Shown piece by piece: positions 1 through 8,694 of a stretch of DNA of 64,000 bases (the first letter of the stretch is position 1; each line of letters begins with the position of its first letter). The notes beneath the pieces were generated by a model. It ran no database searches and was not told where the DNA came from. It worked only from the letters and a program-made list of their open reading frames with translations. A program made the translations under genes and the position numbers. This stretch comes from CBDHCC01 sp965261015 (GTDB taxonomy: Bacteria; Pseudomonadota; Alphaproteobacteria; Sphingomonadales; Sphingomonadaceae), in the NCBI GenBank assembly GCA_965261015.1, contig CBDHCC010000001.1, positions 1,612,001 to 1,676,000 of the forward strand. Reading direction: 5' to 3'.

Positions 1-831
1 CTCCGTGGTGCGGTCGGCGCGCACGACTAGGAGTATCTGGCCGACATGGTGGGCCAGAACCGCCGCTGGAGACGCATCGAGGACCGGCGGGGTGTCGAAG
101 AGGATCAGCCGCCGCGGATCGGACGCCAGCAATCGGTCGAAGATGACTCCGGCGCGCTGCGCGGTCAGAAGCTCGGTGTCGTCGCGCCCCGATGTGCCGG
201 CCGTCAGGACCGACAGGCCGGCCACGTCGGTGTCGATCACCAGCGCCTCGACATCGCACGCCGGATCGCGAAGCGCGTCGAGCAGGCCCGGCCCCGCCTC
301 CAGCCCCAGAGCGGCCGGCACGCTGGGCTTGGCGAAATCGGCGTCGATCAGCAGGACGTCCAGGTCCTTTTCGCTGGCCAGCGACAGGGCCAGGTTGACG
401 GCGCAAAAGGTCTTGCCGTCCCCCTGACGCGCCGATCCGACAAGCACCATCCGCCCGCGTTCCACGACCGCGTGGCCCCGCGCGCCGAACGCATCGAGCA
501 GAATGGGTCGCTTCAGCGCGCGGAACTCCTCCGCCAGCAGGCTGGGCGGAGTTCCTGGGTCCAGCAATCCCCGCTCGGCTAGCCGCTCCCGGTCGATCGC
601 CGCGTGCCGCCGTTCGGGCCGGCGGGTCGGGCGCAGCGCGACGACCACGGCGGGCGCTGGCTCTGCCGTCGAGCCCCTCTCGTCGGACATGGTCTCCAGC
701 GCCGGGGCGACAGGAGTCTGAGCGCCGTGCGCGAAACCAGGCGGGGTGAGCGCGAAAGTATCCGCCGCTCGCTCCAGGAGCGAGGCCCCCTTGGCCGGCG
801 GGTTGGGACTGCGAGGCGATGAGTCGATCAT
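1..831 (-). CDS. XrtA-associated tyrosine autokinase (CpsD/CapB/BY-kinase type), C-terminus cut by window edge
   Basis: Bacterial tyrosine kinase of the Wzc/CpsD type, expected to control exopolysaccharide polymerisation with the chain-length determinant encoded just upstream. Reading the minus strand from ATG at 831 gives at least 277 codons. A P-loop ARQGDGKT lies at residues 134-141, a Walker A' LLIDAD at about 160-165, and a Walker B-like LILFDTPP further on, the standard BY-kinase trio. The segment before it (EEFRALKRP) is typical of these kinases. The tyrosine-rich tail, if present, is beyond the left edge. GAGGAA sits at good distance before the ATG and overlaps the stop of the preceding gene, only 11 bases away, so the two are co-transcribed. 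Placement in the exosortase-A family is inferred from the neighbours. Confidence 0.88.
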   Translation of the reverse strand, partial: MIDSSPRSPNPPAKGASLLERAADTFALTPPGFAHGAQTPVAPALETMSDERGSTAEPAPAVVVALRPTRRPERRHAAIDRERLAERGLLDPGTPPSLLAEEFRALKRPILLDAFGARGHAVVERGRMVLVGSARQGDGKTFCAVNLALSLASEKDLDVLLIDADFAKPSVPAALGLEAGPGLLDALRDPACDVEALVIDTDVAGLSVLTAGTSGRDDTELLTAQRAGVIFDRLLASDPRRLILFDTPPVLDASPAAVLAHHVGQILLVVRADRTTE

Positions 832-842
832 GATCGTGTTCC

Positions 843-2375
843 TCACGCCACACCACGCACGGCGATGTCGATCACCAGCAACACGGCGAACATGACGCCC
901 AAACCGCCCAGAGCGGCGGCGAAGACGGTGGCCTGCCGACGCCGCTCGGCCGTGCGGAGCGGGGTCAGTGCCTCGCCCACCGCGCCCAGGACGGAGACGC
1001 CACTGGCGCGTTCCAGCCGCGCGACGGTGGGGAAGGTGGTCGTCAGCTGGCTCTTCACCCACGCGGCGGCGGCCCCGGCACCCAACCCGACGATCAGGAC
1101 TCCGAACAGCAGAAGGGGGCGGTTGGGCGCGGAGGGGGCGGTCGGTCGGCTGGGCGCGTCGGTCACGTTGACCTGCACCGGGCTGGTGGAGGTCTCCACC
1201 TGCCCGCGCAACCGCACCTGTTCGCGGTCGCTCAAAAGCTTGTCATAGCCCTGCTTGATGGTGTCGGTGTCGCGGGTCAGCTTCTCGTAAGCGGCCTGGG
1301 CGGCCGGCTCCCCACTCAGTCGACCCATCAGCTGCGCGACTTGGCCGTCCAGCTGTCCCTTCCGCGCGGTGAGCGAGGCGACGGCGGTCTGCCGTTCCAC
1401 TTGCGAGGCGCGGATGGACGAGTAGACCGGATTGGGCTGGGAGATCGTCGACCCGGCGCTGCCTTCGCCCCGCGCGGCCGCGCGGGCGGCGGGCAGCTGT
1501 CGCTCAACCGCGACGACATCGGGGTGATTGTCGGTAAAGCCGCGCGCGCGCATGTCGGAGAGCTGACCTTCGAGTGCGGACAGGCGAGCGCGCGCGGGGC
1601 CTTGGCCGCCCGCGACGGGAATGGAGGTCGTGGCCGGAGTGGCGGCAAGCTGCCCGCTGGCCGCCGCCAGAGCGGACCGCGCGGCGACCAGGTCGCTCTC
1701 CACGCTGGACTGTTCCTGTCGCAGCTGGGCCAATTGGCTGGACGCCGAGCCGCCCTCTCCCACCAGCCCCGCATTGCGCTGCTCGAAGGCGGCGCGCTGC
1801 GCCTCCGCCGTGTCGAGGTCCATGCGCTTCTCCGCGATCTGCCGATCGTAGAAATCCAGCGTGGTCTGCGTCTCGCCGCGGCCACCCAGCGCATTCTGGG
1901 TGCGGAACAGGTCGATCAGTTTGCCAACGATCGCCGGCGCCAGTTCGGCGTTCTCAGTGTCGCTCAGCCCGGAAAATCCGGTGCGCGCCTTGACCGTGAA
2001 CAGCCCGTCGGCCGTCTCTTCGATCGTGACCGCCTTTTGCAGGTCGGCCACCCGCGCGGCCATGTCCGCGTCGTCGGTCACCGTCCGACCGAGCGCGGTG
2101 GACGTCACCACGCTCTTCAAGTTCTCCGAAGAGGTCAGGGTCTGGCGCACGGAGTCGATCTCCCGCTGCACGTCGGACTGGTCGATGCCGATCTTGCCCG
2201 ACAGAAGCGTCTGCACCTGCACGAAGACGCGCGCCTGGCTCTCATAGCGGTTGGGCACCAGGCTGACCGCCAGCCAGCCCAGCAGGCAGATGGCCCAGGC
2301 CACGCCCAAGGCCAGCCACCGGCGCACCCAGATGGCGTGGAGCGCGAGGCGCACCTCGTCGGTGATGCCGGTCAT
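843..2375 (-). CDS. XrtA-type polysaccharide chain-length determinant (Wzz/GNVR family)
   Basis: Inner-membrane polysaccharide co-polymerase that sets exopolysaccharide chain length and partners the kinase downstream. 510 aa from ATG 2375. One transmembrane helix lies at about residues 20-40, followed by a short conserved Wzz block (PNRYESQARVFV), a long alanine/glutamine-rich coiled coil, and paired hydrophobic segments near the C-terminus. A longer open frame continues upstream to 2426, but it would run into the export gene ending at 2395. The 2375 start leaves a 19-base gap and gives a normal Wzz N-terminus. The gene order export-chain length-kinase is the usual one in exosortase-A loci. 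Confidence 0.88.
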   Translation of the reverse strand: MTGITDEVRLALHAIWVRRWLALGVAWAICLLGWLAVSLVPNRYESQARVFVQVQTLLSGKIGIDQSDVQREIDSVRQTLTSSENLKSVVTSTALGRTVTDDADMAARVADLQKAVTIEETADGLFTVKARTGFSGLSDTENAELAPAIVGKLIDLFRTQNALGGRGETQTTLDFYDRQIAEKRMDLDTAEAQRAAFEQRNAGLVGEGGSASSQLAQLRQEQSSVESDLVAARSALAAASGQLAATPATTSIPVAGGQGPARARLSALEGQLSDMRARGFTDNHPDVVAVERQLPAARAAARGEGSAGSTISQPNPVYSSIRASQVERQTAVASLTARKGQLDGQVAQLMGRLSGEPAAQAAYEKLTRDTDTIKQGYDKLLSDREQVRLRGQVETSTSPVQVNVTDAPSRPTAPSAPNRPLLLFGVLIVGLGAGAAAAWVKSQLTTTFPTVARLERASGVSVLGAVGEALTPLRTAERRRQATVFAAALGGLGVMFAVLLVIDIAVRGVA

Positions 2376-2394
2376 CGGGCGCGGGTCCGCACGC

Positions 2395-3039
2395 TCAGAA
2401 CATGCTCTCGGGGATGATGATGACATCCCCGGGCGCCAGCTTGACGTTGGCGGAGGAGTCGCCGTCCTTCAGCAGGTCGTTGATCCGCACCCGGTATTCG
2501 CGCTGCCGGTCGGTCGCGCGGTCGTAGCGCACCAGCCGGGCGCGATTGCCGGCCGCGAACTCGTTCAGCCCGCCGACCGCGATCATCGCGTCCAGCAGCG
2601 TCATGTTGGCACGGTAGGGCACGGACGCCGGCTTCTCCGTCGCGCCGACGATGCGGACCTGCTGCGAGAAGGTTCCGGCGAAGTCGTCGACGATGACGGA
2701 GACGCGCGGATCGGTGATGTAGCGGGCCAGCTCGCCCTTGATATCGTCGGCCAGCTGCGTCGGCGTCTTGCCCACGGCGGCCATGTCGGTGATGAGCGGC
2801 GTGGTGATGCGCCCATCCGGCCGCACCTGAACCTTCGCCCCGAGCTCCGGATTGCGCCACACGAAGACCGTCAGCTGATCCAGCGGGCCGATGACATACG
2901 TCTCGCCTGGCCCCTCGTCCTGCTGCACGAAGGCGGCGGGCGGCAGTTCGGGCACGCCGGACCCGCCGGCGCAGCCCGACAGCAGCGACAGCGCGGCAGC
3001 GCCACCGGCCATGAGAGACAATCGTGCCTGCGCCATCAT
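2395..3039 (-). CDS. Polysaccharide export lipoprotein (Wza-like, XrtA-system export protein)
   Basis: Outer-membrane auxiliary/export protein for exopolysaccharide. 214 aa. It starts MMAQARLSL, has a signal peptide and a lipobox LSGC with Cys23, so it is a predicted lipoprotein. The poly-export domain follows (GPLDQLTVFVWRNPEL), then a SLBB-like segment (VRIVGATEKPASVPYR) and the typical C-terminal APGDVIIIPE. The length fits the short single-SLBB exporters of exosortase loci. It is the first gene of the export-chain length-kinase trio. The 93 bases upstream (3040-3132) separate it from the decarboxylase gene and could hold a second promoter, but I cannot define one. Confidence 0.87.
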   Translation of the reverse strand: MMAQARLSLMAGGAAALSLLSGCAGGSGVPELPPAAFVQQDEGPGETYVIGPLDQLTVFVWRNPELGAKVQVRPDGRITTPLITDMAAVGKTPTQLADDIKGELARYITDPRVSVIVDDFAGTFSQQVRIVGATEKPASVPYRANMTLLDAMIAVGGLNEFAAGNRARLVRYDRATDRQREYRVRINDLLKDGDSSANVKLAPGDVIIIPESMF

Positions 3040-3132
3040 CCGCGTCGTTCCATCCGTTGTCGTCAGCCTGGTCGGGCCAAGTCATACTCGCTTTGAACCG
3101 GAATGGGTAAACATCCCGTTAGGTCAAGGCGA

Positions 3133-4362
3133 TCACACCAGCCGTTCCACGGCCGGTGGATGGCCCAGGAACGCCACCGGGCTCGCCGTCGCACCGTAAG
3201 CGCCGGCCATGAACACAGCGATAACATCACCCACCCTGGCGGGCGGCAATCCGATCCGGTCGCCGAGCCGGTCGAGCGGGGTGCATAGACAGCCGACCAC
3301 GGTCACCTCCTCGCGCTCCGCCTCTGGGGCGTCGACGGCGCTGGCCAGGGCCAGGGGGTAGTTGCGACGGACGACCGTGCCGAAATTGCCAGTCGCGGCC
3401 AGCTGATGATGCAGCCCCCCGTCGGTCACCAGAAAGGTCTCTCCCCGGCTGACCTTCCGGTCGATGATCCGGGTCAGATAGACCCCCGCCTCGCCCACCA
3501 GCCACCGGCCAAGTTCGATCGAGAAGCGGGTCCGGCGGAGCGGCGCGGCGTCGCGGGCGCGAGCCAGGGTCTCGGCGAGCGCCCGGCCGACCGCCTGCAC
3601 ATCCAGCGGCTGTTCCTTTGGAAAATAGGGGATGCCGAACCCGCCGCCCAGGTTGACGTGGGGCACCGGGCGACCCGATTGGCCCGCCAGTCGTTCGACC
3701 AGCTCCACGGTCGCGGCCTGGGTGGCGATCACCGCGTCGGCGTTCAGGGCCTGGCTGCCGGCATAGACGTGGAAGCCCTGCCAAACCGCGTCTTCCAGCA
3801 GCGCGAGCGCGCGGGGCACGTCCTCCTCGTCCATCCCGAACGGACTGGCCCGTCCTCCCATGTGCAGGCCCGATCCGCGCGTTTCGAAGGCGGGATTGAT
3901 GCGCAGCGCGATCCGCGGCACCTGCCCAGCTTGTCGGGCGAGCGACAGGATGCGCTCCACCTCGGCGACCGACTCCGCGTTGAAGGTCACGCCGGCGGCG
4001 AGCGCGGCGGCGATCTCCCCGTCGCGCTTGCCCGGACCCGCAAAGGACATGGCGTCCGGCGCGAAGCCGGTAGAGAGACCGCCGGCCAGCTCGCCGCCCG
4101 ACGCGATGTCCAAGCCGTCGACCAACGGCCGCAGATGCGCGAGCACTTCGGGGTGCGGATTGGCCTTCATCGCGTAATGCAGGCCCAGCTCCGCCGGCAT
4201 GGCCCGGCGCAGCTCCGCCACCCGAGCGCTCATTGCCCGGGCCGAATAGAGAAAGCACGGCGTACCCAGCCGATCGGCCCATTCCGTCGCCGGCCGATCC
4301 GCGACCATCAGCGCGCCGTCCGCCACCCGCCAATGGCCGGGCACGCGTCCCATGGGCTTCAT
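3133..4362 (-). CDS. PLP-dependent decarboxylase, exosortase-A-associated (ornithine/DAP decarboxylase fold)
   Basis: Fold-type III PLP enzyme of the Lys/Orn/diaminopimelate decarboxylase superfamily, of the kind found next to an AMP ligase in exosortase-A loci. The true substrate is unknown. 409 aa. The PLP lysine is in YAMKANPH (Lys66). A glycine loop GGGFGIPY lies mid-protein, and the C-terminal Cys/Asp active-site block GCLCTPLD is present. The ATG at 4362 overlaps the TGA of the ligase gene in an ATGA, which decides the start against a much longer upstream open frame. With the ligase and the acyl carrier protein it probably makes or loads a small activated building block for the exopolysaccharide or its lipid carrier (inference). 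Confidence 0.86.
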   Translation of the reverse strand: MKPMGRVPGHWRVADGALMVADRPATEWADRLGTPCFLYSARAMSARVAELRRAMPAELGLHYAMKANPHPEVLAHLRPLVDGLDIASGGELAGGLSTGFAPDAMSFAGPGKRDGEIAAALAAGVTFNAESVAEVERILSLARQAGQVPRIALRINPAFETRGSGLHMGGRASPFGMDEEDVPRALALLEDAVWQGFHVYAGSQALNADAVIATQAATVELVERLAGQSGRPVPHVNLGGGFGIPYFPKEQPLDVQAVGRALAETLARARDAAPLRRTRFSIELGRWLVGEAGVYLTRIIDRKVSRGETFLVTDGGLHHQLAATGNFGTVVRRNYPLALASAVDAPEAEREEVTVVGCLCTPLDRLGDRIGLPPARVGDVIAVFMAGAYGATASPVAFLGHPPAVERLV

Positions 4363-5873
4363 GGGCCAATCTCCCGACCACCATATTCGCGCTCGATCGC
4401 GGCGCGGTCCAGCTTGCCGTTCGGGGACCGTGGCAGTTCCGCCATCGCGACGATCCGGTCCGGCCACAGGAAGGTCGGGGTTTCGCGCTTCAGAAAGTCC
4501 ATCAGCCGGTCGGCCCAACCCGGCTGCTCGCCGCTCGCCACCAGGCGCACGACCGCGCCTCGCTCCGCGTCGGGCACTCCAAAGGCGACGGCGTCCAGCA
4601 CCTCCCCGCTGGCGATGGCGGCCTCCTCCACCTCGGTGGGGCTGACCCGAACCCCGGACACCTTGATCATCGAATCGGTCCTGGCGACGAAGGACAGCCG
4701 ACCCGCTTCGTCGCGAACCAGGGTGTCGCCCGACCAGACGGCGATCCCATCGTGGCGCGAGGCCGGCGGAGCGGGGCGGAAGCGCTCGGACGTGCGGACC
4801 GGGTCGCGCCAATAGCCCTGCGCCACCAGAGGGCCGGACTGCACCAGCTCTCCCGCTTCGCCGGCGTCGCACTCCCGACCGTCGGGTCGCACGACGCGCA
4901 CCTCGGCGAATGGGATCGCGGTGCCGACGCTGGTCGGATGATCGTCGACCAGGGCGGGGTCGAGGCTCGTGGCCCGGAAGGCTTCGGTCAGACCGTACAT
5001 CAGATGCAACTCCGCCGCCCCGAACCGCTCACGCAGTCCACGGACCACCGGCACGGGCAGCGCTCCGCCGGAGTTCGTCAGCCGGGTCAGGGTGTCGCCC
5101 GCCCCGGGCGGCCATGACAGGCGAAGCAGCTGCGCCCATAGGGGCGGCACCCCGGCGAGGACGGTGATCCGGTGGCTCGCGACCGCCTTGATCACGTCTC
5201 CCGGTAGCAGATAGTCGAGCACCACCGCCGACCCGCCCGCCATCCAGGCGGAGAACAGGCCGTTCTGCCCATAGTCGAAGGAGAGAGGCAGCACCGCCAG
5301 CGTGCGATCGTCCGGGCTCAGTCGCAGGAAGCGGCGGACCGACTCGGCTGCCAGCATCAGATTGCGGTGGGTCAGCACCACGCCCTTTGGCCGCCCGGTC
5401 GACCCGGAAGTGTAGAGGATCTGCGTCACCTCGTCCGCGTCGCGATCCGACAGCGGCAGGGCGTCCGTGCCGACCACCGCCTGCTCGTCGAGCATTCGCG
5501 CCTCGTGAAGGTCGTCCGGCCTGAGCGTCGCCAGCCGAGGCGCATCGCCGATCAGCAGCCGCGCGCCGCTATCCGACAAGATGTGCGCCACCTGCGCCCG
5601 CTTCAGGAGCGGATTGACTGGCACGCTGACCAGGCCCGCGCGCGCCGCGGCGAGGGGCAGCAGGCAGGCGACCTGGCTTTTGGGCAGCCACCCGGCCACC
5701 CGGTCGCCTTCGCGCAAACCCTGCGCCAGCAAGGCGTGGGCCAGACAGCCTACGCTTGACTCCATCTCGCCGCCCGTCAGCGTGAACCCACGGCCGGCGA
5801 GCGCCAACCGATCCTTCACCAATCGCCGGCACAGATGATCCAGCGGCTCGGGAGGGGGCAGTTCGAATTGCAC
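4359..5873 (-). CDS. Acyl-CoA ligase (AMP-forming), exosortase-A-associated
   Basis: ANL-superfamily adenylating enzyme, 504 aa. The P-loop-like AMP motif ILYTSGSTGRPKG is at residues 152-164, and a C-terminal SPNGKLDR gives the catalytic lysine. The family activates a carboxylate as acyl-AMP and transfers it to CoA or a carrier protein. The acyl carrier protein at 6942 is a plausible acceptor. The start is GTG at 5873, with AAAGGA at the right distance. It is the first gene of the minus-strand arm and overlaps the decarboxylase gene by four bases. It is divergent from the acetyltransferase, whose possible starts lie inside or very near this gene's 5' end. Confidence 0.86.
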   Translation of the reverse strand: MQFELPPPEPLDHLCRRLVKDRLALAGRGFTLTGGEMESSVGCLAHALLAQGLREGDRVAGWLPKSQVACLLPLAAARAGLVSVPVNPLLKRAQVAHILSDSGARLLIGDAPRLATLRPDDLHEARMLDEQAVVGTDALPLSDRDADEVTQILYTSGSTGRPKGVVLTHRNLMLAAESVRRFLRLSPDDRTLAVLPLSFDYGQNGLFSAWMAGGSAVVLDYLLPGDVIKAVASHRITVLAGVPPLWAQLLRLSWPPGAGDTLTRLTNSGGALPVPVVRGLRERFGAAELHLMYGLTEAFRATSLDPALVDDHPTSVGTAIPFAEVRVVRPDGRECDAGEAGELVQSGPLVAQGYWRDPVRTSERFRPAPPASRHDGIAVWSGDTLVRDEAGRLSFVARTDSMIKVSGVRVSPTEVEEAAIASGEVLDAVAFGVPDAERGAVVRLVASGEQPGWADRLMDFLKRETPTFLWPDRIVAMAELPRSPNGKLDRAAIEREYGGREIGP

Positions 5874-6929
5874 ATCAGTCCTTTGCCACGCCCCGGTTCG
5901 CCACTCCGGCCCCTACCCGGTACGCCTTACCACAGCCTTGCCGATTGGCTCGCCTCGGCGGGCGAGCGCTTGAGGGCCGACGCGCAGCCGAGCCCCTTTG
6001 ACCGGTTCGACTGGTTCGACCGCACGGAGCGGCTGGCCGGCACGGTCCGCCATCCGCTGATCCTGGAGAGCGCCGACGGATTGGCCTGGCTGCCGCTCGA
6101 CCGGCGCGGCCTGGGCCAGGCGTCGTCGCTCGGCAGCTGGTACACGCTGGCCTACCGGCCCGTCTTCGCCGACGCCTGTCCTTCCGCATCCGGACTGGAA
6201 GGGCTGGCTCGGGCGGCCCGAGAGTCGCGGCTGTCCCGGCTGGTGCTGGGGCCGGTGCCGGACTGGGACGGCAGCGCCGCCGGTCTGGTCGCCGGCTTCC
6301 GCGCCGCCGGTTGGCACGCGCGCGTGGCTGAGAAGACCGGCAACTGGGTCGAGCCCGTGGCGGGCCTGGACTGGGCGACGTACCTGTCGCGACGGCCCGG
6401 ACGGCTGCGCTCGACGATCCAGCGAAAGGCACGGCACGCCGGACTGACGACCGAGATCCACGGGACGGTGAACGACGCTCTGTGGTCCGACTACACCGCC
6501 GTGTTCGCCGAAAGCTGGAAGGGAGAGGAAGGGTCGCTGCCGTTCCTGCGCGACCTTGCCGACCAGGCGGCGGCCAGCGGCGCGCTGCGCCTGGGGTTCG
6601 CGCGCCTGGACGGCACCGTCGTGGCGACGCAGCTCTGGACGGTCGACGGTGCTACGGCAACGATCCACAAGCTCGCCTATCGCGAGAGCGCGCGCGAGAT
6701 GTCGGCGGGGACCGTCCTGTCGGCCGCCATGTTCCGCGACGCCATCGACGGCGGCGGCGTCGCCTTGATCGATTACGGCACCGGCGACGACGCCTACAAG
6801 CGGGATTGGATGACGCAGCGCCGCCGCCTGATGACGGTCACGCTCACCGATCCCCGCTCGGCCGCGGGACTCGCGTGGCTGGCACGCGATCGGCTGTCGC
6901 GTCTTGTCGCGGCCGGGCGCTCGGGTTAG
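5835..6929 (+). CDS. GNAT/FemAB-like acetyltransferase (BioF2-like), exosortase-A locus
   Basis: About 364 aa, of the FemAB/CelD-like GNAT superfamily. The central and C-terminal part carries the recognisable pattern: YLSRRPGRLRSTIQRK, then SWKGEEGSLPFLRDL, then ATIHKLAYRESAREMSAGTVL and IDYGTGDDAYKRDW. Such proteins in polysaccharide loci transfer acyl or aminoacyl groups to a sugar or lipid-linked intermediate. The start is uncertain. ATG 5835 overlaps the divergent ligase gene by 39 bases. TTG codons at 5868 (after GGAGGGGG) and 5883 are alternatives, and there is no ATG or GTG between. It lies 12 bases upstream of the acyl carrier protein gene and is probably co-transcribed with it. Confidence 0.75.
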   Translation: MIQRLGRGQFELHISPLPRPGSPLRPLPGTPYHSLADWLASAGERLRADAQPSPFDRFDWFDRTERLAGTVRHPLILESADGLAWLPLDRRGLGQASSLGSWYTLAYRPVFADACPSASGLEGLARAARESRLSRLVLGPVPDWDGSAAGLVAGFRAAGWHARVAEKTGNWVEPVAGLDWATYLSRRPGRLRSTIQRKARHAGLTTEIHGTVNDALWSDYTAVFAESWKGEEGSLPFLRDLADQAAASGALRLGFARLDGTVVATQLWTVDGATATIHKLAYRESAREMSAGTVLSAAMFRDAIDGGGVALIDYGTGDDAYKRDWMTQRRRLMTVTLTDPRSAAGLAWLARDRLSRLVAAGRSG

Positions 6930-6941
6930 CGGGCGGCGCAG

Positions 6942-7223
6942 ATGACCGAACCATTCCCTTCGCGCTCGGACGACCGGATCGACTCGGTCCTCCGATCGGT
7001 GCTCGTGGACGTGCTCGCCATCGATCGGGATCGCGCCGCCTCTCTGCACACCCTGTCCCCCCTGTTCGGCGCCATGCCCGAACTCGACTCCATGGCGGTC
7101 GCCAGCCTGCTGACCGAACTGGAAGACCGGCTCGACATCGTGATCGACGATGACGAGGTGGACGGCGAGATGCTGGAGACGTTCGGCGCGCTCTCCACCT
7201 TCCTGCGCGGCAAGGTCGGCTGA
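6942..7223 (+). CDS. Acyl carrier protein, exosortase-A-associated
   Basis: 93 aa, acidic, four-helix ACP fold. The phosphopantetheine attachment serine is in ELDSMA (Ser50). It is distinct from the housekeeping fatty-acid ACP in length and context, lying between the acetyltransferase and two hydrolase-like genes of the exopolysaccharide locus. It probably carries the acyl group activated by the ligase encoded at 4359-5873 (inference). The stop TGA at 7221-7223 is overlapped by the coding frame of the next gene. Confidence 0.85.
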   Translation: MTEPFPSRSDDRIDSVLRSVLVDVLAIDRDRAASLHTLSPLFGAMPELDSMAVASLLTELEDRLDIVIDDDEVDGEMLETFGALSTFLRGKVG

Positions 7224-7900
7224 TCGCCGGCCAGTATGACGCGCTGGCGTGGCGCGGTGCGCGCGAACGGCTGTTCACCGTCGGCGACGGCCCGGTGGTG
7301 CTTTTCCTGCCGGCGCTGTTCGCCGAAGCCAATCGCACACGGGCGCTGACCGTCGGTATCCTGCGAGCGCTCACCCCCTCTCACCGTTGCGTGTTGCCGG
7401 ACCTGCCCGGCACCCTGGAGAGCGAACGGGCGCTCACCGGCACGGATTGGGACGAATGGTCGGAGTTCGCCGGATACGTCGCCGATCACTTCGGCGCCGA
7501 ACGGGTCGTGGCGCTTCGCGGTGGGTCCCTGTTGCCAGCGGGCGCCTGCCCCCGGCTTCACATCGCTCCGACAACCGGCGCTCGGCTGCTTCGCGATCTG
7601 GTGCGCGCGCGCCTGACGGCGGACCGCGAAGAGGGGCAAGGCGGAACGGCGGCCGCGCTGCAGGCCCGCATGCGAGACGGCACAGAGCGGCTGGCGGGCT
7701 TCGACCTGCCGCCGGGGATCACCGGGCCGCTGGCGGCGGCAGAGCCGATCGCGGAGGCGTTCACCGTGCGGCTGAGCAGCGACGGCGCGGTGGCGGATGC
7801 AACGGTCCCAGGCCCGCCGCTTTGGCGACGCGCCGAACCGGGACGCGACGAGGCTCTGTCGATGGCGTTAGCCGAACAGGTGCGGGCCTGGGCGGCGTGA
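7220..7900 (+). CDS. Alpha/beta-hydrolase-like protein, exosortase-A locus (hydrolase-2-like); start unusual
   Basis: The C-terminal about 200 residues from GTG 7295 are clearly coding, beginning VVLFLPALFAEANRTRAL, as in hydrolase 2 of exosortase-A systems. The frame continues upstream with protein-like sequence (QYDALAWRGARERLFTVGDG) back to the ACP stop, but has no ATG, GTG or TTG there. The best upstream candidate is CTG at 7220. It would overlap the ACP stop as CTGA, mirroring the ATGA/GTGA overlaps of the region, and has AAGG four bases before it. If a conventional start is required, use 7295. No clear GxSxG nucleophile elbow is visible; RGGSLL is nearest. The end overlaps the next gene as GTGA. 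Confidence 0.6.
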   Translation: MIAGQYDALAWRGARERLFTVGDGPVVLFLPALFAEANRTRALTVGILRALTPSHRCVLPDLPGTLESERALTGTDWDEWSEFAGYVADHFGAERVVALRGGSLLPAGACPRLHIAPTTGARLLRDLVRARLTADREEGQGGTAAALQARMRDGTERLAGFDLPPGITGPLAAAEPIAEAFTVRLSSDGAVADATVPGPPLWRRAEPGRDEALSMALAEQVRAWAA

Positions 7901-8694
7901 GACGCTGGCTGCACTTCGAGGCCGAAGGCCACTGGTGTGCTGCCAGCCTCGACGCCGCCGCTGGTGCCAGCGTCGGCGTCCTGATGGTGTCGGGCGGAAC
8001 GGAACTTGCGTGCGGCGCTCATGGTGGGATGGCCGCGGTGTCGGCGGACCTTGCCGGACGGGGCCTGGCGATCTTCCGGTTCGACCGGCGCGGCGTCGGC
8101 GACTCGATGGGCGACGATCCAGGTTTCGCCGGCAGCGGACCCGATCTCGCGGCCGCCCTGGCGACATTTCGGCAGGAGTGTCCTTCGATTGAGCGCATCA
8201 TCGGCGTCGGCAACTGCGATGCCGCGTGCGCCCTGCTGCTGTCGGCGGTGCCGGTCGACGCCCTGGTGCTCACCAATGTGTGGCTGGAGCGCGACGTCGC
8301 CAACGGCGCGTCCGCCCTGCCCCCCTCCGCGATCCGGCACCGCTATCTGGCGCGGCTATCGCGACCGGCCGAGTGGCTGCGACTGGTGCGGGGCGGTGTC
8401 GATCTGGGCAAGCTGATGAGCGGAGTGCGCGCGGCGGTTCGGCCTGCGGAGCCAACGGCGCTGACCGGGCGATTGGCGCAGGCTCTGGCCTCCTCCCGCC
8501 GGCCGACGACCGTTCTCTTGGCCGAGCACGACGCCACGGGCATCGCCTTCGCGGACGCCTTGAGGCGCGCGCCTCTCAAGGCGTTCGCGGACCGGCTGAG
8601 GGTGCGGGTCTATTCCAGCCGATCCCATTCCTTCGCCACGTCGGCGGACCGCGCCCTGCTGGTCGACGCGATCGTGGCTCACGCCACGACATAG
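7897..8694 (+). CDS. Alpha/beta-hydrolase, hydrolase 1 of exosortase-A system
   Basis: 265 aa. The alpha/beta-hydrolase core is visible as GVLMVSGG (oxyanion strand), FRFDRRGVGDS and VGNCDAACALLL. The last is where a nucleophile elbow is expected, and it carries Cys rather than Ser, as I recall for this family. A late His (SRSHSFAT) could complete a triad. The role in the exopolysaccharide pathway is unknown; cleavage of an acyl intermediate is a guess. The GTG start at 7897 overlaps the previous stop by four bases. The 3' end overlaps the convergent YeiH-type gene by 16 bases. Confidence 0.82.
   Translation: MRRWLHFEAEGHWCAASLDAAAGASVGVLMVSGGTELACGAHGGMAAVSADLAGRGLAIFRFDRRGVGDSMGDDPGFAGSGPDLAAALATFRQECPSIERIIGVGNCDAACALLLSAVPVDALVLTNVWLERDVANGASALPPSAIRHRYLARLSRPAEWLRLVRGGVDLGKLMSGVRAAVRPAEPTALTGRLAQALASSRRPTTVLLAEHDATGIAFADALRRAPLKAFADRLRVRVYSSRSHSFATSADRALLVDAIVAHATT

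Noticed and set aside
3040..3132. TTGACC on the minus strand as a promoter for the export-chain length-kinase genes
   Set aside because: No acceptable -10 at 16-18 bases; left unassigned.
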